From the NCBI GenBank assembly GCA_029339195.1, contig JAPTJF010000309.1, forward strand, positions 1 through 64,000: a DNA stretch of 64,000 nt, read 5' to 3'. Shown here piece by piece: positions 22,846 to 37,960 of the stretch. Positions within the stretch are counted from its first letter, which is position 1. Every line of letters starts with the position of its first letter. Source of the stretch: Micractinium sp. NFX-FRZ (taxonomy: Eukaryota > Chlorophyta > Trebouxiophyceae > Chlorellales > Chlorellaceae). The notes beneath the pieces are model-generated. The model saw only the letters and a program-made list of their open reading frames with translations, ran no database searches and was not told the origin of the DNA. Position numbers and translations under genes: made by a program.

Positions 22846-25360
22846 ATGGCGTACTACCGCCCCGACACAGGGGCTCGCCAGGCGGCGCTGGTGCCGGCCG
22901 CCGCCGCCCTGCTCTTCATCGACGTCCAGCGGTTCAACTGCTCGCCCGAGGGTGCCATCTACCGCAGCCTGAGCCAGGAGCAGCAGCAGGCAAGATGCAC
23001 GGACCTTATCTTTCTGTAGACATCAACCAGGGTCACATCCTGGGTGCATTGGGTTGCATCCAGGGGAGGGCCAAACTGCAGTGCGCAACGCAGCTGCCCA
23101 CGCCCGTGTCGGGTGTCGGGTGTCGGTTGGCCCCTGGTCTGCACATGTGCTCAACGCCCCGCCTGCACGCATGTTCCAACAAGGCAGCTCCCCCGCCCAC
23201 CGCAGAGTGATGCCACCCAGCACTTCATGGGGAGGGTGGAGGCGTGCAAGCCGCTGTGGGCGCGCCTGCAGCGGGCATGCAGGTGGGCAAACAGCCTGCA
23301 AGGAGGGAGAGGGGGCGCAGGGGTGGGAGAGGGGGCGTTTGTGTTGGACCGTGGGGGGGGGCAGACGCGACGTAGCGAGGCGGGATGCGCAGGCCTGCTG
23401 TTGTTCTCATCAAGAGGGCACGCTAGGGTGGCAGCGCCGCTGATGAGTGTGACAGGCACCCAGCCAACGTGTAGGGTGGCTATGTCGATGGGTAGCGTTG
23501 ATGGGGCGCAATGCCGCTGGTGCCAATGGTTGCACTGAGTCACACACGGTGCTGCCCACTGCTGTGCTGGCCTGCCTCTGCGTGCGCCGTAGCCACTGCC
23601 GCCCTGCAGGCACCCGCCTGTCCGCCCACCTCCCGCCCACTCCCATCTGCAAGATGCACCCACATTGTTTCTTTGCCTTGCCACCACACACCATATGCCT
23701 CCTTTGCTGCAGGGCTGCGGGGCATGCAGTGATCCCCACCGCCACTCAGTTGCTCACACAACCTGCCCCTTGCCGGGGCTGTGCGTGTGTCACCTCTCCC
23801 ACCCCCACCCCACCCCGCGTGTAATGGCTGCAGGGCTGCGGGTGTGGAGGTCATGTACACCGTCATACAGTCGCTCACAGCCGACGGCAGGGACCGGGGG
23901 CTGGACTACAAGCTGTCGGGGTTCCATGTGCCACCCGGCTCGCTTGATGCACAGGCCTGCGGGCGGGCGGGCGGGGCGGGTGGGAGGCAGGTGCTTTGGT
24001 GGCGGCTAGGGGTGGCTTTGGGCAGACACTGGGGGCAGACGGCGGCGCACAGGCACTCATATTGGGGCATGCTCCTGCAGCAGGCTGTGGCAGGTGGCCA
24101 GGTGGGCGGCGTGCTGTGCCTGCCTAGCTCACCCCGGGCCGCCTGGGCAAGGGGCAGGTGCCGAGTGCCTAAGCTCCCCCCCAGTTGTGTGCACTCGTCC
24201 TCTTCACTACGGGCATTCTAAGCACTGCACCCCAAATGCCGCCCACCCTCTGCACCGCCTGCGCCTCCACCCACTGACCTACCCACCACACACTGTCGTT
24301 TGTGCCCCGCATCCCCTCCCACACCCACAGATGCTGGAGTGCATTGCCCCCGGGCCAGACGAAATCGTGCTGCCCAAAACCAGTTCCTCCGTGTTCCAAT
24401 CCACCAACATCGACTACCTCCTACGCTCGCTGGGTGTGCGGCAGCTGGTGCTGGCCGGATGCGTCACCGGTGGGGCAGGGGGCGGCATCGGGTCAGGGGC
24501 CGGGGCAGGTGGTGTTATGGGCACTGCCCTTGCAGTGGCATGGCAGGCCTCTGCGGTGCCGCTGCTGCACATGCGCAAGAAACCGCTCCGACGCCCTGTG
24601 CGTGCCTGCTTCCCCCGCCTGCGCGCCTGCCTGCGTGCCGTGCCACCCGCCTGTGCAGCCCACTGTGTGTGCAGGCCTGACTGTCTCCCCTGCCTGCCCC
24701 GCCCACCGACAACCCGTGCCCCATCCCCTCCCCTCTCCCCCTCCCTCCCTCCCTGCTGCAGACCAGTGTGTGGAGCATGCGGCGAGAGATGCATGTGACC
24801 TGAACTACCTCGTTACCCTGGTGGGTGGCTGGGGTGGGCGGCTGGGGGATTGACTTGACCGGACGGTGGCTCATGTGTGTGGATTTACCAGGACGCACCC
24901 GCTTATGTGAGTGACTGAATGGTCCAGCGCATGCGGAAGGGGGGGGGAGGGGGCTCACACACACATGCAGCATGGTGGACGACAGCAGAGACGCTGCCAC
25001 GCTCAGCCGTCGAGCGGTGCGAGCAGCCATGGATGCCGCAAGCTTCCAGGTGCCGAAACTGTACTCTCCACTCCTGTTGCCGCCGGCGGGGGCGCGCCGC
25101 TCATCCCGGCCACCGCCACTTGTCAACGGAGTTGGTTGCGCACCCCTATACCTCACGGCCCGACCCTAGCATTTTTCGAACTTGATCTGCAACCTGGCAA
25201 TCCCTGGCCTGCACCCTACCCACAGGTCACCGACGCCTGCGCCACTTATTCGGCTGAGCGCCACGCCGCCTCGCTGGCGGCGGTGGCTGGCTACTGCCGG
25301 CAGCGCACCACTGAGCAGCTAGAGGTTGAGCTGGCAGAGGCGGCAGCAGTCAAGAGCTGA
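22846..25360 (+). CDS. isochorismatase-like cysteine hydrolase
   Basis: Member of the isochorismatase/cysteine hydrolase superfamily (amidases and related hydrolases). Six exons give 224 residues: 22846-22989, 23206-23282, 23834-23954, 24331-24469, 24762-24820, 25226-25360. The catalytic Asp-Lys-Cys triad is visible: D26 in LLFIDVQ, K130 in IVLPKTSSS, C163 in DQCVEHAARDACDLNY. FHVPPGS, STNIDYLLRSLGVRQLVLAG and VTDACATYSAERHAASL are further family landmarks. Substrate is not predictable from sequence. No transit peptide is obvious, because the conserved core begins close to the start. Two introns, after 22989 (donor GCAAGA) and after 23954 (donor GCCTGC), need GC instead of GT donors. The first matches the GC-AG consensus well and the second poorly. 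Confidence 0.9.
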
Positions 25361-25453
25361 GCTGGCTGCATGTTTGAGGTGCACTACCGAGCAGGCTGGA
25401 GAGGCGGCAGCTATCAGAAAGCTGAGCTGGCGGCACTTTTTAGCTGAGTTGGC

Positions 25454-25458
25454 TGTAA
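25454..25458 (+). promoter_or_regulatory. probable polyadenylation signal TGTAA
   Basis: Green-algal polyadenylation signal TGTAA about 95 bp downstream of the cysteine hydrolase stop codon. Confidence 0.5.
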
Positions 25459-26040
25459 AGTACGGGCAGCAAGAGGCGGACCTGGCTTCAAGCCAAGTTG
25501 GCAGCGGAGCGGAGCTGGTGGCAGCAGGAGCAGCACGGCCGCGCGGCGCAAACATTGTGAGAACAGCAGAGTGGTTGCGCTAGGGCGGCAGCAGGCCGGC
25601 TTTTCGGTGTTGGTGCAGCAGAATGTCTGGGGCACGAGACATCTCTCGGCAGTAACTTGCTGGCAGCCTACCCTCAGGGCTGCTGGCTCTGGGTACTGGT
25701 GGGTGTCACAGATGTGAGGGGTTAACAAGCAGAGGAGATCCAGCCGCCGCAGCAGCCGGCCTCGCCTCCGCAGCCGGAGGGGCCGCCGCCGCCCCAGGCC
25801 AGCACAGGGGACGCCTCGACCCAAACCGAGGAGACGGCGCTTGGAGGCGCACAGCAGCCGGCGGAGCTGCCTCCCGAGCCTGCCGACACTTGCTGGCACG
25901 GGTGACCACTTCAAATGGAAGCTGGAGGGGTGCTGCCTGAAGCTAAGCTGCCAGTGCCAGTGCTAGAGAGCCCCTCCCTTTCCTGCCTTGCCCCTGGTGC
26001 ATGTAACGTGCGTTGCTCGAAGAAAGCGGTTTATAGCAAG

Positions 26041-26045
26041 TTACA
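26041..26045 (-). promoter_or_regulatory. probable polyadenylation signal TGTAA
   Basis: ttaca on the plus strand (TGTAA on minus) about 110 bp downstream of the SEM1 stop codon. Confidence 0.5.
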
Positions 26046-26154
26046 AGCGAGGGCAGGAAGCTATGTATGGTACAGTGCAGAGGAGAGGGGAGTCCGGGGG
26101 AACAGCCCGCTAAGTAGGCATCAAGGCGAGGCGCCGCCCCAGGGCCCCAGCCGC

Positions 26155-26160
26155 TCACTT

Positions 26161-26191
<31 letters not shown>

Positions 26192-26638
26192 CGCTGCAGC
26201 TCCTCTTTCAGTCGCTGGCTGAAGTCGTCATTAATGTTGTCGTCGTCCCAGTGCTGCTCCCACAGCGCAGCATTGGCGGGGTCCTCGGCCCGCGCATCCC
26301 AGTCTGCAAGGGCAGCGCGGCGGCAGCGGCGTTGAGCAGGGTGGGTGGGTGGTGGTGGTGTGCCAGCGGGCGGGCGAGGAGCGATGTGGCATACAGATGC
26401 AGGGTGCACCAGCGATGCAGACAACACGGCAACCAAGGCTCACGGCATGCAAGCGCTTGGCACGGCAGCACCCGCCCGCCAGCCCGACGCGCGCAGTGGC
26501 AGGCGCCCTTCACCCGCCAGCCCTCCTCCGTCCCGCTGCAGGCCGCCGCTCACCCTCGACCTGGAACTCCTCAAACTCGTCCTCCTCCACTATCTGCTCC
26601 TGTGTGGGCTGCTTGGCAGGCTCCTGAGGGGTGGCCAT
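26155..26638 (-). CDS. SEM1: SEM1/DSS1 acidic peptide (26S proteasome lid, TREX-2)
   Basis: Small intrinsically disordered subunit of the 26S proteasome lid, also found in TREX-2 and BRCA2 complexes. Two exons, 26554-26638 and 26155-26303, give 77 residues, a typical family length. The two signature acidic/aromatic blocks are intact: EEDEFEEF (exon 1) and NAALWEQHWDDDNINDDFS (exon 2). The intron splits the GAC codon between them (phase 1). The C-terminus ends in a glutamine tract encoded by CAG/CTG repeats followed by GK. Shares a 293-bp head-to-head promoter region with the GSK3 gene. Confidence 0.95.
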
Positions 26639-26931
26639 CGCGTGATCAGGTGGCGCGGTACTGGTGGCGGATCAGGAGGGGAGGCACGGGGGATCGAAAG
26701 ACAGCGGAGGCTTCTCTTTGGCACCATTTCCCGAGCCAGCTCAGCTGTCGACATTTTCCTTCACTTTCCCTCTTCCCTGGTTCCTTCCCTCGCCTACGCA
26801 AACGTCGGATCCATCAGCCGCTTCATACCGGAGGAGCCAGGAGCCTAGCCGCCCCAGAGACCGCGGTAACGGCAAAACCGGCTCCAGCTGCCCCCCTGCG
26901 CGCTCCTATGGTGCCCGCTAGCTAGCGGCCC
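26639..26931. promoter_or_regulatory. divergent promoter, SEM1 / GSK3
   Basis: 293 bp between the two start codons. It has a pyrimidine-rich tract near 26758-26798 and no TATA box. The size and orientation indicate a shared bidirectional promoter. Confidence 0.6.
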
Positions 26932-31359
<4,428 letters not shown>

Positions 31360-32007
31360 GGCAGCCTGCAGGCGGGCAGGCAGGCGGGCGGCCGAGCTGG
31401 CCGCCGCCACTGCCGACGCCCCCGTGCGCACGCAACAACAGCAGCAGCACTCGCGTTCCCCCCCTTGTCATCCACTCTGACTGGCTTGCCAGATCGGCTG
31501 GTGCCCGCGGGACGCACCTTAGGCTAGGCTTTCACTGCAAAATCACTCGGACCCCTCCCTCCCCCTCCTTCAGCAGCCGCCCTTCCCCATCTCCCTGACT
31601 GCTCCCCTTCTTGACCGCCGCTTCGCCTGTGCTCTCCCTGCTTCTTCTCATCTCGCCATCCCCCGCTTCCTCTCTTGTGCCTGCCTGGGATGGCCTGGCT
31701 GTCTTCAAGCCCTTGTGCGCAAGCGCGGCGTCACTCTCATCGTCCGTCCCTCCCTCCGTCTTGCCAGCGCCCCTGGGCCGTGCCTGCTCGTGTCTCCACT
31801 CCACCGCTGGGATTCCTCATCTTCTGCTCACTCAAATCATCACTGACCTGCTCGTTACGCCGGCACCCTAGGCAACGAAGCTCTTGTACTCTGTAACTTC
31901 AGGCCGTCACAGCCCAGCTGGCAAGGCGCAAGCGCAAGTGCCAGGTGGCTCAGGGTGCGGGGCCTTCATCAGCGACACGCAGGGACCTCGCGACGGTGCT
32001 TTCAAAC
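31360..32007. other. GSK3 3' UTR and C2-gene upstream region
   Basis: Pyrimidine-rich, coding-free stretch of 648 bp. A TGTAA at 31892-31896 is the best polyA signal for GSK3 and would give a 3' UTR of roughly 0.55 kb. The next ATG on the same strand used by a supported gene is at 32008. Confidence 0.6.
31892..31896 (+). promoter_or_regulatory. probable polyadenylation signal TGTAA
   Basis: TGTAA about 530 bp after the GSK3 stop and 110 bp before the next gene on the same strand. Confidence 0.55.
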
Positions 32008-33534
32008 ATGACTGACGTCAAACGCTTCAAAGTCGAGGTGCTGCAGGCGCAGGGGCATGGGGGTGAGCAAAGAGGGAAATTGGGTGAGGGCGCGGTTCCG
32101 GACAGCCACCACATAATCGTTATCACCGCCTGATCGCCGTTGAGGTATGGCGAGACTGACGGAGGGGGCCTCGCCAGCACCACCGGCTCAGCCCGGGCGA
32201 GAGGTGTCGCGGGCCGTCGGCGGCGCAGCCGGCCCTCTTGCAGTGAGCAGACCAGACGTTCATCCATGTCGGCACAGGAAGGAAGAGTGCTGTGGGCGGC
32301 ATGGCTTGGGTTGGGGCTAGCTGCGGCCCCGCCGCAGCCAGCGCCTGCCGGGCTTGCTGGACGCACGCCAACCAGGCGCCCCTCATGTGCCTGCAGTGCA
32401 CGCCCTGCTGCCCAGCGAGCCCGCCTTTTGCGTGGTGGAGGTTCCCGGCACGCGGCAGGCACGGAGCCAGACGGGCCCAGGCCGGCACGAGAAGGTGCGC
32501 TGTGTGCTGTGCAGGTGCTGGCACCAGGGGACCGCTGGGTGCAGGATACCGTGCGCTGGACGCCCTCACCAGCCTGGCCTGACTTGCCCATCAATAAGTT
32601 GCCTTGATCGGCGCCGCCTGCTTACTGCTAGTGCCACCACCAACTGCTCATCACGCACTCTCCTGGCAGCATGCAATTCATCGACCAGCCATGTGACGCC
32701 ACCTGTGCGCTCACCATGGGTGCAGGGCGGCACCCAGTGGGGGGATGCACTGGAGTTTGATTACGAGGGAGGCACGCCACGCGCGATGCACGTGGAGGTG
32801 CGGGCCTGCTGTGCTTGCTGCGGCCTTGCGCCCAGGTCAATGGGGGTGGTTGGGTTGCAAGCTGTGGGCTTGTGTGTGGAGGTGAGTGGGTGTGGTTGGG
32901 TTGGAAGCTGTGACTGCTGTGAGCTTGCGTGTGCAGGTGGGGGTCCGCCTGGGCTGGTCGCTGTACGCATTTGAACGCTGTGTGCTTGCTGGAGCTGCCT
33001 GCACCCCGGGGGGCTGAACCAGCGGTGGCCACGCTGCGCCCTGCTGCAAGTGGCAGGTGTGCTCCCCTCCCACTGCATCCCTCCCCCCCGTTATATTGGC
33101 GCAGGTGCACGGCCAGCTGCGGGGCGCGGTAGACGATCTGGTGGGGGCGGGCGACGTGGACTTGACGCAGGTGCGGGAACAGAACTAGAATGTGATGGGG
33201 CACACTTTTAGGTTGAAAGGAGGAGCGGGACTGATGGCTGGCTGTGCCAGCTCAGCAGTCTTGGCTATTCTTTTGCAATGCTTTGCAATTGAGCAGTACA
33301 AGTGCCTCTGGCCCCCATCTGGAGCGCGGCAAGAGGTGGAGGCCACTTTGACCCAGTGCGCCACTCTTCTTTCAATTTACAACAAAGTTAGAACCAAGAG
33401 CCGACTGCCCCAATCCGCAGGTGCTGGAGCGGGGCACGCGGCAGGTGGTGGAGGTGCCCCTGACCAAGGGCGGGCGGCAGCTGGGGGCGGTGGAGCTCTG
33501 CATCTCACACCGCGCCATGCCCGACAGGGCGTGA
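32008..33534 (+). CDS. small single C2-domain protein
   Basis: Five exons (32008-32062, 32397-32494, 32726-32797, 33105-33170, 33421-33534) encode 134 residues, the size of one C2 domain with little else. C2 features: an initial beta strand FKVEVLQAQG, AFCVVEVPGTRQARS, WGDALEFDYEGG (the NPxWNExFxF position) and a final LGAVELCISHR. The usual cluster of calcium-binding aspartates in the first and third loops is largely absent, so binding is likely calcium-independent or protein-directed. An upstream in-frame ATG at 31945 would add 21 residues. I chose 32008 because it starts directly before the first strand and leaves room after the GSK3 polyA signal. Confidence 0.75.
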
Positions 33535-34884
33535 GCCCGGGTGGCCTGCTGGCTGGCCGACCGGCCATGGGCAGGCCGGCGGAGCTCTGCAAACCGCACA
33601 CTGGGGCATGCTTGGCAGGGGCATGAGCTGTGTGGCAGCACGGCTGGCGGTGCGCTGCGGCAGGGTGTGTGCAACCCTGGCTGGCGGTGCGCTGCGGCAG
33701 GGCGTGTGCAACCCTGGCTGGCACATTTGGTGGCCTGGCTGGCTGGCCTGGCCAAAACGCTTGTTGGAGCAAAGGGCACTTTCTCTTGTGAAGCACTGTT
33801 CCTGTTGAACGCGCATGCGCCCTTTACCCTTGCGCAATGGGGCACAGCCGGCCGTGAAGGATCCTGTGGGAGTCTGCCTTGCACTTCACGGGTCCACATT
33901 GGCCGCTTCACCGGCATTGGCAGCTGAGAGGAGTGGCAGAGCTGCCCTGCAGGATCGCTGCTTCCCGGCACCTGCTGGCACCAGATCCCAGCCCGGCCGC
34001 CGCTCCAAAGGCACGCCTGTTGGCCATGGCAACGTGCGGAAACACCCCAGCGCCCGCTGCGTCCGCCGCTGCTGCGCTGCGCTGTGCTGTGCCCCCCCGC
34101 CTGGCGGCTCCAGCTTGGTGCCGGATGTTACATTGGAGGATTGGGGCAGGGCCCCTGCCCAAGTGGGCGGCATTGGGGGCAAGGGGAATGCGTGCATGTG
34201 TGTTCAGTTGAGAGGGTGGTGGTGGGCAGGAGGTGGTAGTGAGCTGAGTCTGCGGGCGTGAGTGATGGCAGGGCAGGTGCGCAGTGGCAAAGCAAGGGCT
34301 CGGGATTGGTGAAGGGGTGATGGGAGGGCTGCGCTTGCAGGGCAGCGCCAGCGGGGAGGGCACAGGGGTAAAGGGGAGGACAGGGCAGGGCAGGGCAGGA
34401 CGCGACAGCGCTTGGAAAAGGGTAGTGTTGAGGGAGATGAGACAGGTCGGGTCGACACGGGCGCAGCGGTGCATGTGGAGCCCTACAGTAGGCTTGTTGT
34501 TGTGCAAGCGGCGGGTATGCAGCTGTGCCCCATCGTATTGCAGGCAGGTGGCGGGCAGTGCATGCTGCTGGGAAGGATGCCTCTTTCAAGCTCCAGTACA
34601 ATGCATGGGCGCGACGCCGTGTGTTTGGGCCCAGCTTGCTGCAACACCGCTTTGGGGAGGCCGGGGCGGGAGGGCTTCGGGGCAGCTGCCCACCCTGCCA
34701 GTGGTCTGAGAAGGCGGGCACGGTCGTGACATACCTTGAGAGGGCCGCGCCCCGGTGGAGAGGGCACTTGGGCAATGCGTTGTGATTGCACCCCTGACGC
34801 CACAGCTGACTTGGGCACGCCAGCTGGCATTGCCTCCCTCTGGTGCCGGCAGGCACAGGCACCACAAGGCGGCCGCAGGCCGGG
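33535..34884. other. convergent intergenic region
   Basis: 3' flanks of the C2 gene (+) and paralog A (-). Contains a 37-bp tandem duplication (ggctggcggtgcgctgcggc...) at about 33642-33717, and a GGGCA-rich run near 34380-34400. A minus-strand TGTAA (34128-34132) about 750 bp beyond the paralog A stop may be its polyA signal. No gene seen. Confidence 0.55.
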
Positions 34885-37800
34885 CTAGCAGCCTCGGGCC
34901 AGCCAGGCTGCCCGGTCTGCCTCACACCGGTCCAGCAGCCTGCTACTCTCTGCCAGGCTGGCGGCGCTGTTGGCGTCAGACTGGTTGCACTCAATCAGGC
35001 GGTTGGACAGATCCACAGAGCGCACTACAGGGCGGTGGGGCGGTGGGGCAGGGGGTGGGGGTGGGGGAGGGAAGGCGGGGATTGGGGAGGTGAGGGTCGT
35101 TGGTGTCGGAGGCAGGCGGAGCCAGCAGGGGAGCGGAAGTGGCGGTGGGGGCGGCTGCGCCGGCAGAGGAGGGTGTGAGGGGCATTCTGGGCGGCAGGCA
35201 GGCAGCGCCAGCGGGAGCAGGGGGGGGGGGCAGATTGAAGGGCAGGCAGGCAGGCAGGCAGGCAGGCATGCAGGCAGGCAGCGGCGGGACCAGCAGCTGA
35301 CGGAGCCCTGCCCTGCACCGCCCCCGCCCTCCCCCCCAAGCAGGTGCTCACAGGTGCAGTTGGGAGTGCCCCTCTTGGGCCGCCCCCAGCTGCTCCCTCA
35401 GCCCGCCCTCCTGCTCCCGGCAGGTGCCCAGCACTTCATCGCAGGCCGTCCTGTCGGCTGACGTGGCTTCCAGGCTGCCCTGGCAGTCTGCCAGTTCGCC
35501 ATACAGGGCTTCTGCAGCACAACAGGGTGGTTAGGGGGAGGAGGCGGTGGGGGAAGGGAGGAGAGGCGGTGGGGACGCTGGGCTGCGTAAACCGTAACCT
35601 TAACTGGGAGCAGCTGCCGCCGCGGCTGCACTGCCGCCTCGGCTGCTGTGGCGCCGCAAGTGCAGGCCCGGCAGGGTGCGCACGTGCGCGGCAGGACCCC
35701 GAACACAGCAGGGGCACCCACCCTTGGCGGCCTGGGTGCTGGCCAGCTCAGCGTCCAGCTGGGCGTATGCCACGTCAGCTTCTGCCAGGCTGGCGGTGCA
35801 CACGGATGACGCAAGTGTTTCCGTCTCCAGCTGCGGGCAGGAGGGGAGGGAGGGCAACCAAAGAGGGAGCGGTTGTATGAGTGAGAGGCATGACTGCACC
35901 CAACAACCGCACTTGGCACGGTAGAGTGCCAAGCCATACAGGCAGCACACACCAGCACGAATGCAAGACCAGCTGTGCAAGCAGCTGCTGCCCGGCGGCC
36001 CTGCCCGGCGGGCCCCGGCCTGCCTTGCCTGCTGCCTGCACATGGTCAGGTTGGTCTGCAGCGCTATGCTGCCCACCAGGCAGGTGTGCAGCTCGTCGTT
36101 TGTGCCGACGTCCTGCAGGGTAGGGTAGAGCAGAGAGGAGGAGCACAGGTGGGCGCGTGCTCGTGCTCACGTCAGCGGCGTCTTTGGTGACATGCTGCCA
36201 GCTTATCAAGGGGTGGGGCGGGTCACAGACGGCCGGCAGGCACGGTCAGCAGGCGCGGGCGCAACCAGCTGCACAGGCTCTGCAGGCGCCCGCGTGCCGG
36301 CGTGCCCAACCCACCGCAACCAGTCGCTCTGCCGCCCCCCTGCCCACCCTTCAACCAACGTGTTTTGCACGCGGGAAACGGTGCAGCACACACAGAGCCG
36401 TAGCACGCCCCACCCACCTGCTCCCAGTGGCTGTACAGCTCCCCCTGCATCTCCGCCAGCTGGACATAGCTCCCCTCCAGCTCAGCCAGCGTGGTATTCA
36501 GGTCCGCCTCCAAAGCCGCGATGCGCGCCTCTGCGGCCGCCAGCGAGGCCTGCGCTGCCGCCAGCGAGGCAGGGCAGTCCTCCACATCGGCAGCGGCACG
36601 CACGCCGGCAAGCGTGGTGGGGCCCCGGCCGGTTGACCTGGGTGCAGATGGGGGGCAGTGCCGCGTGGCATGTGTGGGGCAGGGTAAGGCAGGGCTTGAC
36701 TAGCTGGCGTGCGGTACGGGTGCTCCGGGGCAGAAGCTGGGGCCACATCCGGCTTGGCTGTCACCACCGCCTGTCCCCAGCCTGTTGGTCAGCACACCGA
36801 GCGGCACCTTGCCCCCACAAGGCACCCCGCCTGGGTGCGCATATGTGACCACACACGAGTGCCCGGCCACAGCCTCCCCACATTTCGTGAAGCTTGCATG
36901 CACCTTGCCAAGCGTCTGAGTGTGTGTGCAGCCCCTGCAGTGGGGAGCGCACCTGAGGGACTTGGACAGTGCTGCATTGGCAGCGCCACATTGTTTAAGG
37001 GACAGTGTCTTGGCGGACAGCTTGGCAGACAGGGAGGCGCTGATCTTGCTGCAGGCTGCCAGCTTGGAGGCAGCGGGGGTGAGGCGGGTCACCTGGCGGG
37101 GGGGAGGGGGAGAGGAGGGGGCACAGAAGGGTGGGCAGCGTCGGGCAGCTGGTGGGCAGCCAACTGCCACCCAGGGTGGCAAGCGAGCAGGGCGGCAGAG
37201 GCAGTTTGATCTGAGTCCCCTGCAATGAGCATCCCCCTGTTCACGCATGTCTCTGCCGGGCCAGTGGGCCACGGCGGCCCATCCAGCGCAGCACCCCACC
37301 CCTTGCCACTGGGATGGCAAAACAAGCGCAGCACCCACCTGCGCCTTGCTGGCGGCCAGGCTGGAGCTGCAGGCCTTGAGCTGCTTCTGGGTGCTGACAA
37401 GGCCAACGCTGGAGGTCGTGTGCTGGGCTGTGCAGGTGACAAGCTTGGTGCTGCACGTCTTTAGCTGGGCAGGGCAGGCGGCCTGCGCCCCACCCGCCTT
37501 GGCGGCGGCGGCTGTGCTAGCCGGAGCAGCACCCGCTAGCAGGTGCCGCCCCGCATGCTGGCGATCCAAGATCCCAGCATCCAGGTGGTCCGAGGACGAC
37601 CGCAGAGCTGCAGGCGCCACAAGATCAGTGGGGGGACGCTGGGCGTGATGTGGCAAGGAGCGGTGGGGTGAGGGGCGGGCGCTGACGGTGCGGCCGCCGC
37701 GGGCAGTACCGCCGCTCACCCAAAGCCACGGCGTGTCGCCGGCTGGGCGTTGGCGGAATTGTGGCGTTCCGGGCTGCTGTCGCGGGCTGGGTCAGGGGAC

Positions 37801-37960
37801 AGAGGGTGCGGGGAACGGGCCCCTGGCCCACCCCGCCCCCACTGCCAAGACACTTGACGCCCGCCCCATTCCCGCAATCGGCAATCTCACCCTCTGTGTC
37901 TCGATAACAGATCAGTAAGAGAAGAGCAGCCTGAAGCGCGGAACGAGCAGTCAGCGGCAT
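34885..37960 (-). CDS. heptad-cysteine coiled-coil protein, paralog A
   Basis: Function unknown. Exons: 37891-37960, 37339-37607, 36953-37092, 36418-36637, 36029-36112, 35722-35830, 35352-35511, 34885-35024. A hydrophobic N-terminal signal sequence (ALQAALLLLICY) begins at the first ATG. The body is helical coiled coil with cysteine intervals of 13 residues (36029-36112 to 35722-35830) and 13 plus 6 (35352-35511). A GC donor (GCAAGG) follows 36029. Oddity: exon 35352-35511 is 160 nt, against 159 in both relatives, so the last exon, clearly homologous in its own frame (VDLSNRLIECNQ... ending at 34885), is entered out of frame. As spliced with the only plausible GT donor, translation stops at 34991-34993, giving about 361 residues. 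This may be a recent frameshift, an assembly error or an unrecognised splice. Confidence 0.75.
35229..35284. repeat. GGCA tetranucleotide repeat in intron
   Basis: About ten GGCA/GCAG units in the last intron of paralog A. Confidence 0.85.

Larger units (their letters stand above)
25361..26154. other. convergent intergenic region with polyA signals
   Basis: 3' flanks of the hydrolase (+) and SEM1 (-). A TGTAA at 25454-25458 lies about 95 bp past the hydrolase stop. A second TGTAA on the plus strand is at 26002-26006, and a minus-strand TGTAA (ttaca, 26041-26045) lies about 110 bp past the SEM1 stop. The first 100 bp after the hydrolase stop repeat a GAGCTGG(C)-rich motif. No gene seen. Confidence 0.6.

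Noticed and set aside
24974..25050. Possible extra exon (DDSRDAATLSRRAVRAAMDA) in the hydrolase gene
   Set aside because: Flanking exons join directly in phase 0 at a conserved point of the family; inserting it shifts the frame.
31945..32007. Upstream ATG extending the C2 protein by 21 residues
   Set aside because: No conserved sequence and it sits within about 50 bp of the GSK3 polyA signal; kept only as an alternative.
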